Part shown: one piece after another, positions 13,605-22,514 of the stretch
How the letters are laid out: every line of letters begins with the position of its first letter
Position numbering within the stretch: the first letter of the stretch is position 1
Virus record (IMG/VR): IMGVR_UViG_3300046804_002164
Coordinates: 1 to 31,263 of that record
Strand: one strand, 5' to 3'
DNA length: 31,263 nucleotides
From: a virus
Translations under genes and position numbers: made by a program
The notes under the pieces: generated by a model
The model's database searches: none
What the model was told of the DNA's origin: nothing
The model's input: only the letters and a program-made list of their open reading frames with translations

Positions 13605-13626
13605 GTGACACTTCTTCAAGTGTCAC
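13605..13626 (-). terminator. perfect 9-bp hairpin at the end of the hub operon
   Basis: GTGACACTT pairs perfectly with AAGTGTCAC around a 4-nt loop, overlapping the stop codon of the 565-aa gene. There is no U tract, so it may be a transcript-stabilising or processing structure rather than a classical terminator. Confidence 0.45.
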
Positions 13627-15320
13627 TCAAATTCTCTAAAGTCATTTGATTCTAATGAATTAACTTCCTGAGTTAATCTTTTTACATCATTAATAAGAGA
13701 TCCTCTACCTCTACGATATGCCCAAGCTGTAGATTGTTTTCCATCCCTTATTGATCTCAAAGTCCCACTTTTTGATATGTATTCATTGATGATGGGCAGA
13801 TTTGTATTTTTTGTTGAATTTAATTGAGTTTCTGCAGTGGTAATTGTGGTGTCGGAAGTGTTACAAGTTCCTGCAGAAGGAGCTAATGCTGAAGTTGAAG
13901 TATATCCAATACCAGCACTTGAATAACCTATACCAGCAAGAACGGTTATAGTTTGTCCTTCTGAAGCATAAGAAAAAGTATATCCAGTAATTACTAATCC
14001 AACTATCGTTGGAGTCAATACACCAGGCCAAGAAGTGTTTCCGACATAATAATAATCATATCCTGCCCCTACTGAAGGTTCTGATTGAACATATTCCGTA
14101 TAAGCTTTAGTTACATCCGGATCCCCATTATTAATGAGTATAATAGAGTGTCCATATCCAGTTTTGTTATTATCTTTTATAATCCCAATTTCTATAGGAT
14201 TTTCTCCATTTGTAGTAGGATCAAAATCTTCATCTGTTCCTGTGGATCTTATAATGAAGAAATTATCATCAGATGTTCCATATGGAGTTGTAGTACTGAT
14301 GAAGATAGTAGGATATGAAGTGTAAATTCCTACATTAAAAATTGCTTGAGAAGTAGAAGCAATTGCTGGTTTACTTAAAATAATTGAATTAGTATTAATA
14401 GAAAATGTTGTTGTAACTCCTAAAGTATTAATTCCTGTGACAGAAACTGTAGTTGTTCCAAATCCAACCACTAAACTATCTGTTGAAGTTATTCCTGTTC
14501 TCCATATTTTACTTCCAGTTGTAATACCATTGGTAGTATTAAATCCGGTATAAGCTAAAACAGTAGATCCAACTGAAATACTAGCACCAAAAGTAGTACT
14601 AATACCCAATAAACTTGTTGATCCAAATCCCACAACTTCGGGCAACTGACCAATGGTAAAAATTGTAGGTTGTTCTATGGAATCTGTTATTGTATCTCCC
14701 GTTTGAATTCCTGAAAGAATTGTAAAACCTTGAGTAGTTGTTGTGGAATCATACACAACCATATAAGTACTTCCTATACCAACAGAAGCACTGGGAAGTT
14801 CTTTTACTGCACTTGAACCATAATCTCTATCTTTTGGTCTCTTATAGTATTTCGCACCATAATAGTTTATTTGTCTATAATCAGCAGCTATTTTTTTAAC
14901 TTGATATGTATTGTATACTTGTGGTCCAATTGTACCAATTCCAGTTATTGTCCTTGATGAAATTAAAACCCACTCCAAATCATTTTTACATCCATTTGCA
15001 ATTCTTGCACGATATGCATCACCAACTGCCGTTATTTTTGTGTTTATATCATTAATATATGCAGGAATTTTGTTATCGATGTTTGTGATTAATTCATCAT
15101 ACATATCCAAATCAATGTCAAGTAACAATAACATGTCATTGATTTGTTCTTTTTGTACTTTTTTAGATTGCAACTCAGTTTTAAGAGAATCTATAATTTT
15201 TTGTACTTTTGTTTGGGATGTAGATGTACTGAGTCCCAATATAGATTTTATGGAAGTTGCTGCTTCAGAAACTCCAGATGTAGTGCTTAATTGTGATGTT
15301 GTTCCTATACCTGTTGACAT
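13623..15320 (-). CDS. virion structural protein, Ser/Thr/Gly-rich, coiled-coil N-terminus (565 aa)
   Basis: Residues about 35-95 are helical with heptad character (VQKIIDSLKTELQSKKVQKEQINDMLLLL and DMYDELITNIDNKI). A conserved-looking segment NGCKNDLEWVLISSR precedes a long low-complexity beta region built of short Ile/Gly/Ser/Thr units (VGFGSTSLLGISTTFG, ITTGSKIWRTGITST). The C-terminal 60 residues return to a helix (IRDGKQSTAWAYRRGRGSLINDVKRLTQEVNSLE). This layout, two helical ends around a beta-rich shaft, suits a trimeric fibre or baseplate-attached protein. Its ATG overlaps the stop of the 279-aa fibre-type gene (TAATG), and it ends the hub operon. Exact role unknown. Confidence 0.65.
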   Translation of the reverse strand: MSTGIGTTSQLSTTSGVSEAATSIKSILGLSTSTSQTKVQKIIDSLKTELQSKKVQKEQINDMLLLLDIDLDMYDELITNIDNKIPAYINDINTKITAVGDAYRARIANGCKNDLEWVLISSRTITGIGTIGPQVYNTYQVKKIAADYRQINYYGAKYYKRPKDRDYGSSAVKELPSASVGIGSTYMVVYDSTTTTQGFTILSGIQTGDTITDSIEQPTIFTIGQLPEVVGFGSTSLLGISTTFGASISVGSTVLAYTGFNTTNGITTGSKIWRTGITSTDSLVVGFGTTTVSVTGINTLGVTTTFSINTNSIILSKPAIASTSQAIFNVGIYTSYPTIFISTTTPYGTSDDNFFIIRSTGTDEDFDPTTNGENPIEIGIIKDNNKTGYGHSIILINNGDPDVTKAYTEYVQSEPSVGAGYDYYYVGNTSWPGVLTPTIVGLVITGYTFSYASEGQTITVLAGIGYSSAGIGYTSTSALAPSAGTCNTSDTTITTAETQLNSTKNTNLPIINEYISKSGTLRSIRDGKQSTAWAYRRGRGSLINDVKRLTQEVNSLESNDFREFE

Positions 15321-16159
15321 TATTCTTCGTACTCAATTTCAAGTTTTTCTACATCTTTTCTCTCTGCGTAAACAATATAACTACAGTCAATTGATCCGCC
15401 TGTGTTATTTACCACATTAATTTTTCTTCCCCATTCAATATTTTTAACATAAAGTTCCTGATAATGAGTATGAGGAGTTAAATTTACTGTAATTGTTTCT
15501 GGGTCTATTAAATTATTCCAATAGTCGGGTAGTTCTATTACATTGTTTCCAGTTAATTTACCTCTATAATATACTCCAACTTCAGGCCCTTCAATACACG
15601 CATGTTTTAATCTCATTCCAGGTTTATTTGGATGAGGTATATCAAACAATTTAAATGGTGCTGCTACCGAAGAAAATGCCCCAAGCCCGGCCTTAATTGA
15701 TGTGCAATCTATGTCTCCACCAAAAATTTTACTGGTAAAATTAAGTGACTGGCAATTAATTAATGGAGACTCTAAAAGTGTTTCGACATAAACAGTTTTA
15801 AAGGTATTAACTGAAGATCCAACATTTATGGAACTTTTAATGTTAACTCCGGTTGTGGCACTCAACGCAGCTCTAAGTGTTGCACCTACTTTTGTAGTTA
15901 ATCCAAATACATTTGCAATTGCAACCCGATTAACAACACCCGCAACATTTGTTATTCCAGTGATTTGTAATGTAATTGGGTGAAGTCCAGGACCAATCAT
16001 GCAATTTGCAATAGGGAGTTGGGGTCCACCGGCACCAATCCAGACAGGACCATTTAACACAGTCGTTCCAGGTATAGATGGAACCGCAGGTAAGAATGAA
16101 TAGTCTATCTGACCTACTACAAGTTTATCGCCAATATATTTTACGGGTTCTGCAGGCAT
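15320..16159 (-). CDS. tail fibre / spike-type structural protein (279 aa)
   Basis: The C-terminal half carries a block common in phage fibre tips: FDIPHPNKPGMRLKHACIEGPEVGVYYRG, ELPDYWNNLIDPETITVNLTP, and later IEWGRKINVVNN with SYIVYAERKD. The N-terminal half is beta-rich with repeated short glycine units and a proline-rich entry (FLPAVPSIPG). A very strong ribosome-binding site (AGGAGGTGA, 16163-16171) precedes the ATG, unlike its neighbours, suggesting high expression. Placement after the hub and spike genes supports a virion-surface role; host receptor binding is a reasonable inference. Confidence 0.72.
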   Translation of the reverse strand: MPAEPVKYIGDKLVVGQIDYSFLPAVPSIPGTTVLNGPVWIGAGGPQLPIANCMIGPGLHPITLQITGITNVAGVVNRVAIANVFGLTTKVGATLRAALSATTGVNIKSSINVGSSVNTFKTVYVETLLESPLINCQSLNFTSKIFGGDIDCTSIKAGLGAFSSVAAPFKLFDIPHPNKPGMRLKHACIEGPEVGVYYRGKLTGNNVIELPDYWNNLIDPETITVNLTPHTHYQELYVKNIEWGRKINVVNNTGGSIDCSYIVYAERKDVEKLEIEYEE

Positions 16160-16162
16160 ATT

Positions 16163-16171
16163 TCACCTCCT
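16163..16171 (-). promoter_or_regulatory. strong Shine-Dalgarno site AGGAGGTGA
   Basis: A near-complete anti-16S match with 6 nt between AGGAGG and the ATG at 16159. Most genes in this operon have weak or no such site, so the 279-aa fibre-type gene may be translated at a higher rate. Confidence 0.75.
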
Positions 16172-16172
16172 A

Positions 16173-16724
16173 TCATTCATCTAACCATTTCTGGAATTTT
16201 GTGACAATTCCCATTAATTGGGATAATATGGAAGATTGAGATTTTTCAACACCAGAATTTTGAGTATTTTGCATGTTTCCAGTCGTATCAGTTGATTGAG
16301 CGCCAACTGACGCACTGTTACTCATTACAGTGTTAGATGTTCCACCTTTCATACTTTGCACTGGAGCATTAACAGCAAAATGTTTTCCAGAAACTACTGT
16401 TACTTCACCAGCACCATCAAGGGCAACAACTCTAATGTTTTTACCTCTTAAAATTATATCACCATCCATTGCTTCAATAATAATGTCACCTTTTTTAGCT
16501 CTTATGACTTTTGCTGGTACTTTGTCAGTCCCTTCTACACCAGAAATATCATAAGATGTTTTATTGGCTATTTGTGTATGATTACCATCGGTGGTAAATT
16601 CAAATCCCTGAGCATTGTCAGTAAACATTGCATAATCTATTGTCCTTCCTTTTGCATCTACAGTTCCAGATTTTACTACAAATCCTGGCTTCTTTTCGTA
16701 ATACTCTTTTGGTTGATCTGTCAT
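16173..16724 (-). CDS. beta-helix baseplate spike-like protein (183 aa)
   Basis: The central part (about residues 60-125) alternates strand and turn in a repetitive pattern: VIRAKKGDIIIEAMDGDIILRGKNIRVVALDGAGEVTVVSGKHFAVNAPV. This resembles the triple-stranded beta-helix of T4 gp5 C-terminal and VgrG-type spikes. A low-complexity Ser/Asn/Thr linker and a C-terminal helix follow. It begins 4 nt past the stop of the OB-fold gp5-like gene. I infer that the gp5 needle has been separated into its own gene here, forming the puncturing tip below the hub. This is based on pattern and position, not a direct match. Confidence 0.6.
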   Translation of the reverse strand: MTDQPKEYYEKKPGFVVKSGTVDAKGRTIDYAMFTDNAQGFEFTTDGNHTQIANKTSYDISGVEGTDKVPAKVIRAKKGDIIIEAMDGDIILRGKNIRVVALDGAGEVTVVSGKHFAVNAPVQSMKGGTSNTVMSNSASVGAQSTDTTGNMQNTQNSGVEKSQSSILSQLMGIVTKFQKWLDE

Positions 16725-16727
16725 GAG

Positions 16728-18953
16728 TTACACACAATCTACTACATTTACAACTGAACCTATTCCAACATTCAAATCGGGATTGTCTGCAATGAATTGG
16801 GGAACAAACTGTAGAACTGGATAAATCACAGCTCCTTCACCTGTCTTTGTATTTATGCTGACAATCGGAGTGGTATTGAAAGTTTGTTTGCATGTGCCAT
16901 TTGATTTAAAGTCAATAATGGACCCATTGGCAGTAAGAATTGGTTGATAGAAACAATTTCCTACCTGTATTGTATCACCAGAAGTATATCCAAGTCCGGG
17001 TCGTTCGATAACAAGACTGGTATTAATTCCTACTACTGCATTGGATAATCTACGATTCCCAACATCTAAACATGGCAATTGTGTAGAAGTGGATCCAATT
17101 CCAGTAGTTGAAGCTGGAGAAGTTTCTTCCGTCAAGTTTGTTTGACAATATCCTTGACCAGGATTAACAATGTAAATTGATGTAACTTTTCCGTCTATAA
17201 CCTTTGTTCTTGCTTGAGCGCCTTTACCATAATTGGAGTTATCGACGATTTTAATTTCTGGTGGATATGTATATCCTTTACCAGGATCACACAATAAAAA
17301 TGTTACAATAGATCCATCAACTTCAGATATAACTGCTTTTGCTCTTGCACCGATACCATCCCCATAGATGGTCACTTCTGGTGGAATACATTTATAGAAT
17401 CTAACTCCTATTGGCATTGGAGTAAGATCTTCTTGTGTCTGTGGATTTACAATCTTTTTTCTACAATCTCTAAATGGTGTATCTGAAGAACCAAAAGCGG
17501 ATAGATATCCTAGTGAAAAGTCTGGAGTTCCTAGTGAATTTAGGATATCCATGTTAGATAGAACGCTTTGCCAACTATCTAACGATGGGAAAGATGCTCC
17601 TGCAAAAGGATCCCAAGAAGTCGTGCTCTTGCAAGCTAATGAATCGCAACTTAAAAAACTTAAAATTTGAGAAATCATATTCAATCCACCAGTTAAAGCG
17701 GATGCGATAGAACTAATTCCATTAGCTAACCAATCTAGACCTGATAGAATTGTGGATAAAGCTCCATCTATCATATCCGCAAGTTTATTTACTAATGAAC
17801 CAGTTATTTCTTCAACTGCACATCTAGGTATATTTGGACTCTTACCTATGAGTCCATTTAATAGACCCATAATAAAATCCATCAAAGGTCCAAATAATTT
17901 CTCAAAAAGACAGAAAATAATATTTAAAATATTTTTTGCAGCTTCTGAAATAGGTAATTGTTGTGGTGATGGAATGGTAATACCAAGAAGTTTGAATAAT
18001 TTTCCAATTAATTTGAATATGTTATCTCTCATTCCATTAATCACGAATTTCATAATGGATGCGACAAGTCTTGCTACCGATCTGACTAACTGTTGAACAT
18101 CTACAACAACATTTCTGATTGGATCTATAAAACCTAAAGCAGTTTTTTCATAACTATTGATTGTTTGTATAAATGTTTGTAACGCAGTTGTTATTTGAGA
18201 TAAAATATCATTTCCACAACCATTTTCCCCTTTGACTGGCCCAAGATCTTTTACCGTCTTTAAAAAACCTGCCTCAGCTTTATCTCCATAAAATAGTTGG
18301 TCTTTTGGAATGTTAGGTGCTCCATAAGTTGCTCCAGCGCCACCACTTGTATCAGTTGTTAATGGACTAAATCCTGGATCTAAATCCAAACTACCTGTTG
18401 CGTCTGTTCCAAACTTTGCATTTGAAAACATTTCAAATTGAGAACCAGGACCAAGATTCTCTTCTACTTTTTTAGCTGTACCATCACCTTGAGCTTTATT
18501 TCTAGTTGCCTGTGGTCCAGATGCAAATGGACCTTTACTTCCCGTAAAAGGTTCAAATGGATTTGGATTATCTATATTTTCTACAACAGGACTTCTATGA
18601 AAACATCCCATTACTACTGGTTGTTGAGCTTCTTCTCCATCTAAGAAGAATCCAACAACAGATTCACCACCAACAAGTAATGGAAGTTTACCAAACCCTC
18701 CCTGTGCTGGAGCACCATCAGATGCACTCGTTAATATGTGCGCCCAAGGTAGATCTTCGTCTTTAAGTTCATTTCTATCAAAACTATGATATCCAATAAT
18801 TCTTACTTTACATCTATATCCCCACGCTTCTTTTCCGTTGTCAATGCGTGTTTTATCATTACGCCAATATTTGGGGTCGGCAACTTGTCCGACCCACCAA
18901 ATAAAGCCGTCTCTTCCTAAGAAATTAGATTTTAAAAGAGCTTCATCAATCAT
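16728..18953 (-). CDS. 5: gp5-like baseplate hub protein with N-terminal OB-fold
   Basis: Residues 1-130 match the cyanophage form of T4 gp5: FIWWVGQVADPKYWRND, then a pattern of OB-fold strands (WGYRCKVRIIGYHS, LPWAHILTSASDG, VVGFFLDGEEAQQPVVMGCFHR). T4 gp5 then has a lysozyme domain and a beta-helix. Neither is seen here. Instead residues 240-430 are amphipathic and glycine-punctuated helices, followed by a C-terminal region with GxGY repeats (CDPGKGYTYPPEI, NPGQGYCQTN, RPGLGYTSGDTI). It would sit with gp27 at the centre of the baseplate. Its start overlaps the stop of the CP12-like gene by a base, and the beta-helix protein follows. Confidence 0.8.
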   Translation of the reverse strand: MIDEALLKSNFLGRDGFIWWVGQVADPKYWRNDKTRIDNGKEAWGYRCKVRIIGYHSFDRNELKDEDLPWAHILTSASDGAPAQGGFGKLPLLVGGESVVGFFLDGEEAQQPVVMGCFHRSPVVENIDNPNPFEPFTGSKGPFASGPQATRNKAQGDGTAKKVEENLGPGSQFEMFSNAKFGTDATGSLDLDPGFSPLTTDTSGGAGATYGAPNIPKDQLFYGDKAEAGFLKTVKDLGPVKGENGCGNDILSQITTALQTFIQTINSYEKTALGFIDPIRNVVVDVQQLVRSVARLVASIMKFVINGMRDNIFKLIGKLFKLLGITIPSPQQLPISEAAKNILNIIFCLFEKLFGPLMDFIMGLLNGLIGKSPNIPRCAVEEITGSLVNKLADMIDGALSTILSGLDWLANGISSIASALTGGLNMISQILSFLSCDSLACKSTTSWDPFAGASFPSLDSWQSVLSNMDILNSLGTPDFSLGYLSAFGSSDTPFRDCRKKIVNPQTQEDLTPMPIGVRFYKCIPPEVTIYGDGIGARAKAVISEVDGSIVTFLLCDPGKGYTYPPEIKIVDNSNYGKGAQARTKVIDGKVTSIYIVNPGQGYCQTNLTEETSPASTTGIGSTSTQLPCLDVGNRRLSNAVVGINTSLVIERPGLGYTSGDTIQVGNCFYQPILTANGSIIDFKSNGTCKQTFNTTPIVSINTKTGEGAVIYPVLQFVPQFIADNPDLNVGIGSVVNVVDCV

Positions 18954-19165
18954 CAGTCTTCGTAAATTTTACATTCAGCTGCACCTGGATGAGTATCACA
19001 GTAAAGTTCCAATGGTGTTGGATCGTGATCCTCACCGGGATGATTTACTTTATAAGCTTCTAATGCTTCTAATTCTTCTTGAGTATGTCTTCTTGCCTGT
19101 GGAGAGGTCACAGGATTGTCAAGAATTTCTTTGTCTTTTGCGATGTGTTCGTCTATGTTATTCAT
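18953..19165 (-). CDS. CP12-like small protein embedded in the hub operon
   Basis: A 70-aa acidic protein. Its C-terminus reads DPTPLELYCDTHPGAAECKIYED, close to the CP12 ending (DPLExFC-8 residues-C-R/K-V/I-Y-E/D-D). The two cysteines (56 and 65) are eight residues apart as in the C-terminal CP12 disulphide, and HTQEELEALEAY resembles the CP12 VEELQAE core. CP12 scaffolds GAPDH and phosphoribulokinase to switch off the Calvin cycle; cyanophages are known to carry it. The N-terminal cysteine pair of plant CP12 is absent. It overlaps gp27 (ATGA at 19162-19165) and touches the gp5 start. It might have been recruited as a structural or chaperone peptide instead. Confidence 0.65.
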   Translation of the reverse strand: MNNIDEHIAKDKEILDNPVTSPQARRHTQEELEALEAYKVNHPGEDHDPTPLELYCDTHPGAAECKIYED

Positions 19166-20460
19166 TGTTTTGCTCCATATAATCCGTAGGAGTCTCTAAT
19201 GAGTTTTAATGATGAAATCATTTGATTATCCTCAAAGTGATGTCTTACTTCTTTAATTAAGTAGTTTCCACTTTGTTCTGGATCAACCTCACCAGATTGT
19301 GATGCATCAACTTTTGCAAATTGTGCGTAAATTATAGTTCCCGCTTTCAAATTAATGTTCATGGGTACTATCATATTTAGTCCTTGTGTGAACAACAAAT
19401 TATAACGAGAAAATGATTTAGCCATATCTGTATTATCTCTACCAGAATCATCTGCCTCACCTTCTGCATCCATGATACCAATATCAGAAGATCTGAAAAG
19501 AATTCTTGATGGTCTGTTTCCAAAATCTTTTGGATATGGTAGTTTAGAACCTCCAAGTTTTGATTTAACTTCTGAGTTTAAACTATAAGTTATCCCATCA
19601 ATTTTATTTTTATAAAGATCATAAAAATATGTAATATTTGAATACATACCAACTCTGAGAGATTTCATCAAATCAGTATTCTTTTCAAAGTTGTAGTTGA
19701 TAATATTAAAGTTATTAGTAGTCACATTTGATTCCATGATACCCGGATCATATTTGTATTTTGGAATTGATTCTTTTGATGTACTACCACTTTGGGATTG
19801 TGTTTGCGAAACTAATGTATCTACGCTTCTAAAATTAAATCCATCTCGGTTTTCATAGAAAAGAAATCCAGCAACACCTTTTGCTTTTGTCCCACTATTA
19901 CCCGAAGATGAAGTTGCAGGAACTCCCTTTGGACCCAACCAAGTCAAAACATGAAATGGTTTCTTAAGTGTTCCAATAAAACTATAAGAGTTTGAAGTTT
20001 TCTCTATGTTTTTGGACTTATACTTTTTAGTTTTCAATACATCCTTAAGTATAGCTTCTACATGTTCATTAATTGGTTTTTTGATATACTTCTTTTGAAC
20101 TCTTGCAGTTTCGTTTGTAAGACCTTCTCTGGAACACAGATGTAATGTAAAATATTCTTTTGTTCCGTCTGCAACTATTGCACTTACTTTGTACACATAC
20201 ATTGCATAATCACCAGTAAGTTTGAAGTTTCCACTTGCAGTTTCAATGTCTAGTTCTACTTTTTCACCACCACGAATGGGTAATCCATTATAGATCGAAT
20301 ATGATGCAGCAACTTGAATGGTCATCATCACACAGGGGGATAATATATCCTCATAATAATCACAAAACACCATGGATCCAGTCAAGTCAATCTTCTTATT
20401 TGTTTCTGAAGATTGAATTTCGACAAAATTAAATTTTACAGAACTTACTGCATTTGACAT
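19162..20460 (-). CDS. 27: gp27-like baseplate hub protein
   Basis: A 432-aa protein at the usual gp27 size (T4 is 391). It has the expected hub features: an N-terminal beta-domain (KKIDLTGSMVFCDYYEDILSPCVMMTIQV), GGEKVELDIETASGNFKL, YVYKVSAIVADGTKEYFTLHLCSREGL with INEHVEAILKDVLKTKKYK, a second tube-like domain (HVLTWLGPKGVP, GFLFYENRDGFNFRSVDTL), and a C-terminal domain with FARYNLLFTQGLNMIVPMNINLKAGTII-like segments ending in SGNYLIKEVRHHFEDNQMISSLKLIRDS. In T4, trimeric gp27 forms the torus above gp5. It starts one base after the M23 protein gene and is followed by the CP12-like ORF and gp5. Confidence 0.82.
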   Translation of the reverse strand: MSNAVSSVKFNFVEIQSSETNKKIDLTGSMVFCDYYEDILSPCVMMTIQVAASYSIYNGLPIRGGEKVELDIETASGNFKLTGDYAMYVYKVSAIVADGTKEYFTLHLCSREGLTNETARVQKKYIKKPINEHVEAILKDVLKTKKYKSKNIEKTSNSYSFIGTLKKPFHVLTWLGPKGVPATSSSGNSGTKAKGVAGFLFYENRDGFNFRSVDTLVSQTQSQSGSTSKESIPKYKYDPGIMESNVTTNNFNIINYNFEKNTDLMKSLRVGMYSNITYFYDLYKNKIDGITYSLNSEVKSKLGGSKLPYPKDFGNRPSRILFRSSDIGIMDAEGEADDSGRDNTDMAKSFSRYNLLFTQGLNMIVPMNINLKAGTIIYAQFAKVDASQSGEVDPEQSGNYLIKEVRHHFEDNQMISSLKLIRDSYGLYGAKQ

Positions 20461-20461
20461 A

Positions 20462-22510
20462 TTAACTTCCCGATAAGTTGGTCAACAACATAGTCTTAAA
20501 TAAACTATTTAACACTTGTCCCTCAGGTACTGGGGGCATAATTGTTGTTCCGCCACCTTTTCCTCCAGAAGAAACTACCATTGGTCTTTGTTGAGATCCT
20601 CCTCCTCCACCACCCATCATCATGGGAACAATCATAACACTATTTTGGGGTGTATTATATGATGGATATTGTTGTAATGATTGTGGAGCTACAGATTGTT
20701 GTGATATTCCTTGAACTTGAGATTGTTTTGATAGATCAACCGATGATACCTGTTGAGTTATCATCTTTGCAATTTCGGAAGCCCTTGAACCAGGACTTGC
20801 TATTTTTGCACCAGGAATCATCTGAGCATTACTATCTCCAACAAATGTTGTTCCTTTATATTGACTTGCAATTTCTTTTGCGGAAGCATCAGTCAAATGT
20901 GCGTATGGTATTGCACCACTATTATCTTTCTGTTTATATTGTCCTTTTTTAACAGTTGCACCCATCTCTGCAGCTGCTTGTTGAACTGCTTTAGATACTT
21001 CTGCAGTTTGTCCAACTTCGGATGGTGGAACCACAACTACATTATATCCTTTATCTTGGAGAGCTTTAATCGCTTGTTTTATTCCGGCAGCTCCTCCTTT
21101 TGAATCTCCATAATCATTTGTTCCAGCCATCAACACAGCAGTTGGTCTACCCGGAGTACCCATCAGACCAGTTTGTGATTTTACTTTTGGTTTTACTGTA
21201 ACATTTCCACCAAATCTAAAAAATTTGTCGTCATTATTTCCAGAAGCTGGATCGGATGGTCCACCACCTTTTGGTAAATATTCATAATGTAAATGTTCTC
21301 CTCTAGAGTTACCTGCGCCTGGAGCACCAGGTTTACCACCAGAAAGTCCAATCATTGTTCCTGGTTCTATTTTTTGTCCTGCAGAGACAGTAATTTTACT
21401 TAAATGTGCATATCTTGTTGTTGATCCATCTGCATGTTGAACTTCTACTAATGCACCCCATCCGCCAGGATCATAATTTGAGTCTGCAACAGATACTGTA
21501 CCTGGTTGAACAACACTAATTGGAGTACCTGCAGAAACAAGGTAATCTATTCCATTATGATTTCTTCCGCCTCTAGGTCCAAAAGGAGATCCTCTTTTGG
21601 AACTAGGCAAATCTCCACCAGAAACACTATAATCTCCTAATTCCCCACTATTTTGATTAGTGTTATCTGCACTTTGCATGTCTGGTTCATAGGGATCTTC
21701 ATCTCCAGATTCACCCGCAGTTTCACCACTTGTAGGGCCCAATAATCCTCTATCTGCAGCTTTTTGAAATTCAGTTACAACACTATCAAACTTGTCCAGA
21801 ACTTGTGGAAGTGTCAATTCAGTGGCAGCTGCTTCTAATTTTTGTTTTTTCTCCTGTGCTTTAAGTTTGGCTTTTACTTTTTCTTTTACAGTATCTTTAC
21901 CAGTAACGGCTTCATATCCCCTATCAGCTAAGTAACCTCCCAAAAAATTACCAGCCATACTCCCAACAACAAATCCTAATCCTGGAACTGGTATTAGTGC
22001 TTGTCCTATTGCACCACCTAATAAAGATCCGGCAAGAGCACCACCTGCTCCAGCAGCAGATTTACCTACAGATTCTCCCTCCGCTAGACCAGTTGCAAAA
22101 TCCAATCCAGCAAATGCTGCATTTGCAATACCAATTGCTTTGATTCCGCCTAATCTAATTTTTGAACCTTTTGGTATTGGTTTTCCTGCTTTTGCTTTAT
22201 TTTTTCTACCCCCGAAGAAATCTCCAACCAACCCAGCAGCATCTAATGCACCACTTGCTAAACTTGATAGTAAACTTCCCGCAGATCCAAATGTTGATGC
22301 AACATTCAAGTTAGATAATCTTTTAACCTGACTTTCTTCAGGAAGTTTTATGGCTTTTATATTTTTTATTTCAACATTCATAAATCTCAAAAATTCATTG
22401 TATGAATTTTGAGTAGATCTCATTGTCGATTTTGATCTATTAGTGTTTACAATATTATTAAAAGCGGATACAAGAGGAGATCTTAAAGGTGTATTGGTTG
22501 GTTTTGCCAT
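20462..22510 (-). CDS. tape-measure/hub-type protein with M23 peptidase and SGNH-like domain (682 aa)
   Basis: Domain order: residues 1-100 helical; about 150-195 a glycine-zipper hydrophobic stretch (AAGAGGALAGSLLGGAIGQAL, VVGSMAGNFLGG); 205-250 charged coiled helix. Residues 306-412 are an M23 (LytM) endopeptidase with HNGID (His318, Asp322), YAHL (His369) and HLH (His406, His408). Residues 455-590 have GTND (463-466), AHLT (His538) and GDS (558-560), the signature blocks of an SGNH hydrolase but in permuted order. The C-terminus is Gln/Ser/Gly-rich. It would cleave peptidoglycan cross-links while the tail traverses the wall. It follows a second wall-hydrolase protein and precedes gp27. One of these two probably acts as tape measure (T4 gp29 function). 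Confidence 0.8.
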   Translation of the reverse strand: MAKPTNTPLRSPLVSAFNNIVNTNRSKSTMRSTQNSYNEFLRFMNVEIKNIKAIKLPEESQVKRLSNLNVASTFGSAGSLLSSLASGALDAAGLVGDFFGGRKNKAKAGKPIPKGSKIRLGGIKAIGIANAAFAGLDFATGLAEGESVGKSAAGAGGALAGSLLGGAIGQALIPVPGLGFVVGSMAGNFLGGYLADRGYEAVTGKDTVKEKVKAKLKAQEKKQKLEAAATELTLPQVLDKFDSVVTEFQKAADRGLLGPTSGETAGESGDEDPYEPDMQSADNTNQNSGELGDYSVSGGDLPSSKRGSPFGPRGGRNHNGIDYLVSAGTPISVVQPGTVSVADSNYDPGGWGALVEVQHADGSTTRYAHLSKITVSAGQKIEPGTMIGLSGGKPGAPGAGNSRGEHLHYEYLPKGGGPSDPASGNNDDKFFRFGGNVTVKPKVKSQTGLMGTPGRPTAVLMAGTNDYGDSKGGAAGIKQAIKALQDKGYNVVVVPPSEVGQTAEVSKAVQQAAAEMGATVKKGQYKQKDNSGAIPYAHLTDASAKEIASQYKGTTFVGDSNAQMIPGAKIASPGSRASEIAKMITQQVSSVDLSKQSQVQGISQQSVAPQSLQQYPSYNTPQNSVMIVPMMMGGGGGGSQQRPMVVSSGGKGGGTTIMPPVPEGQVLNSLFKTMLLTNLSGS

Positions 22511-22514
22511 AATA

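Noticed and set aside
14085-14325. two overlapping plus-strand frames (77 and 63 aa)
   Set aside because: They are antisense to the Ser/Thr/Ile-rich 565-aa structural gene, with no supporting signals.
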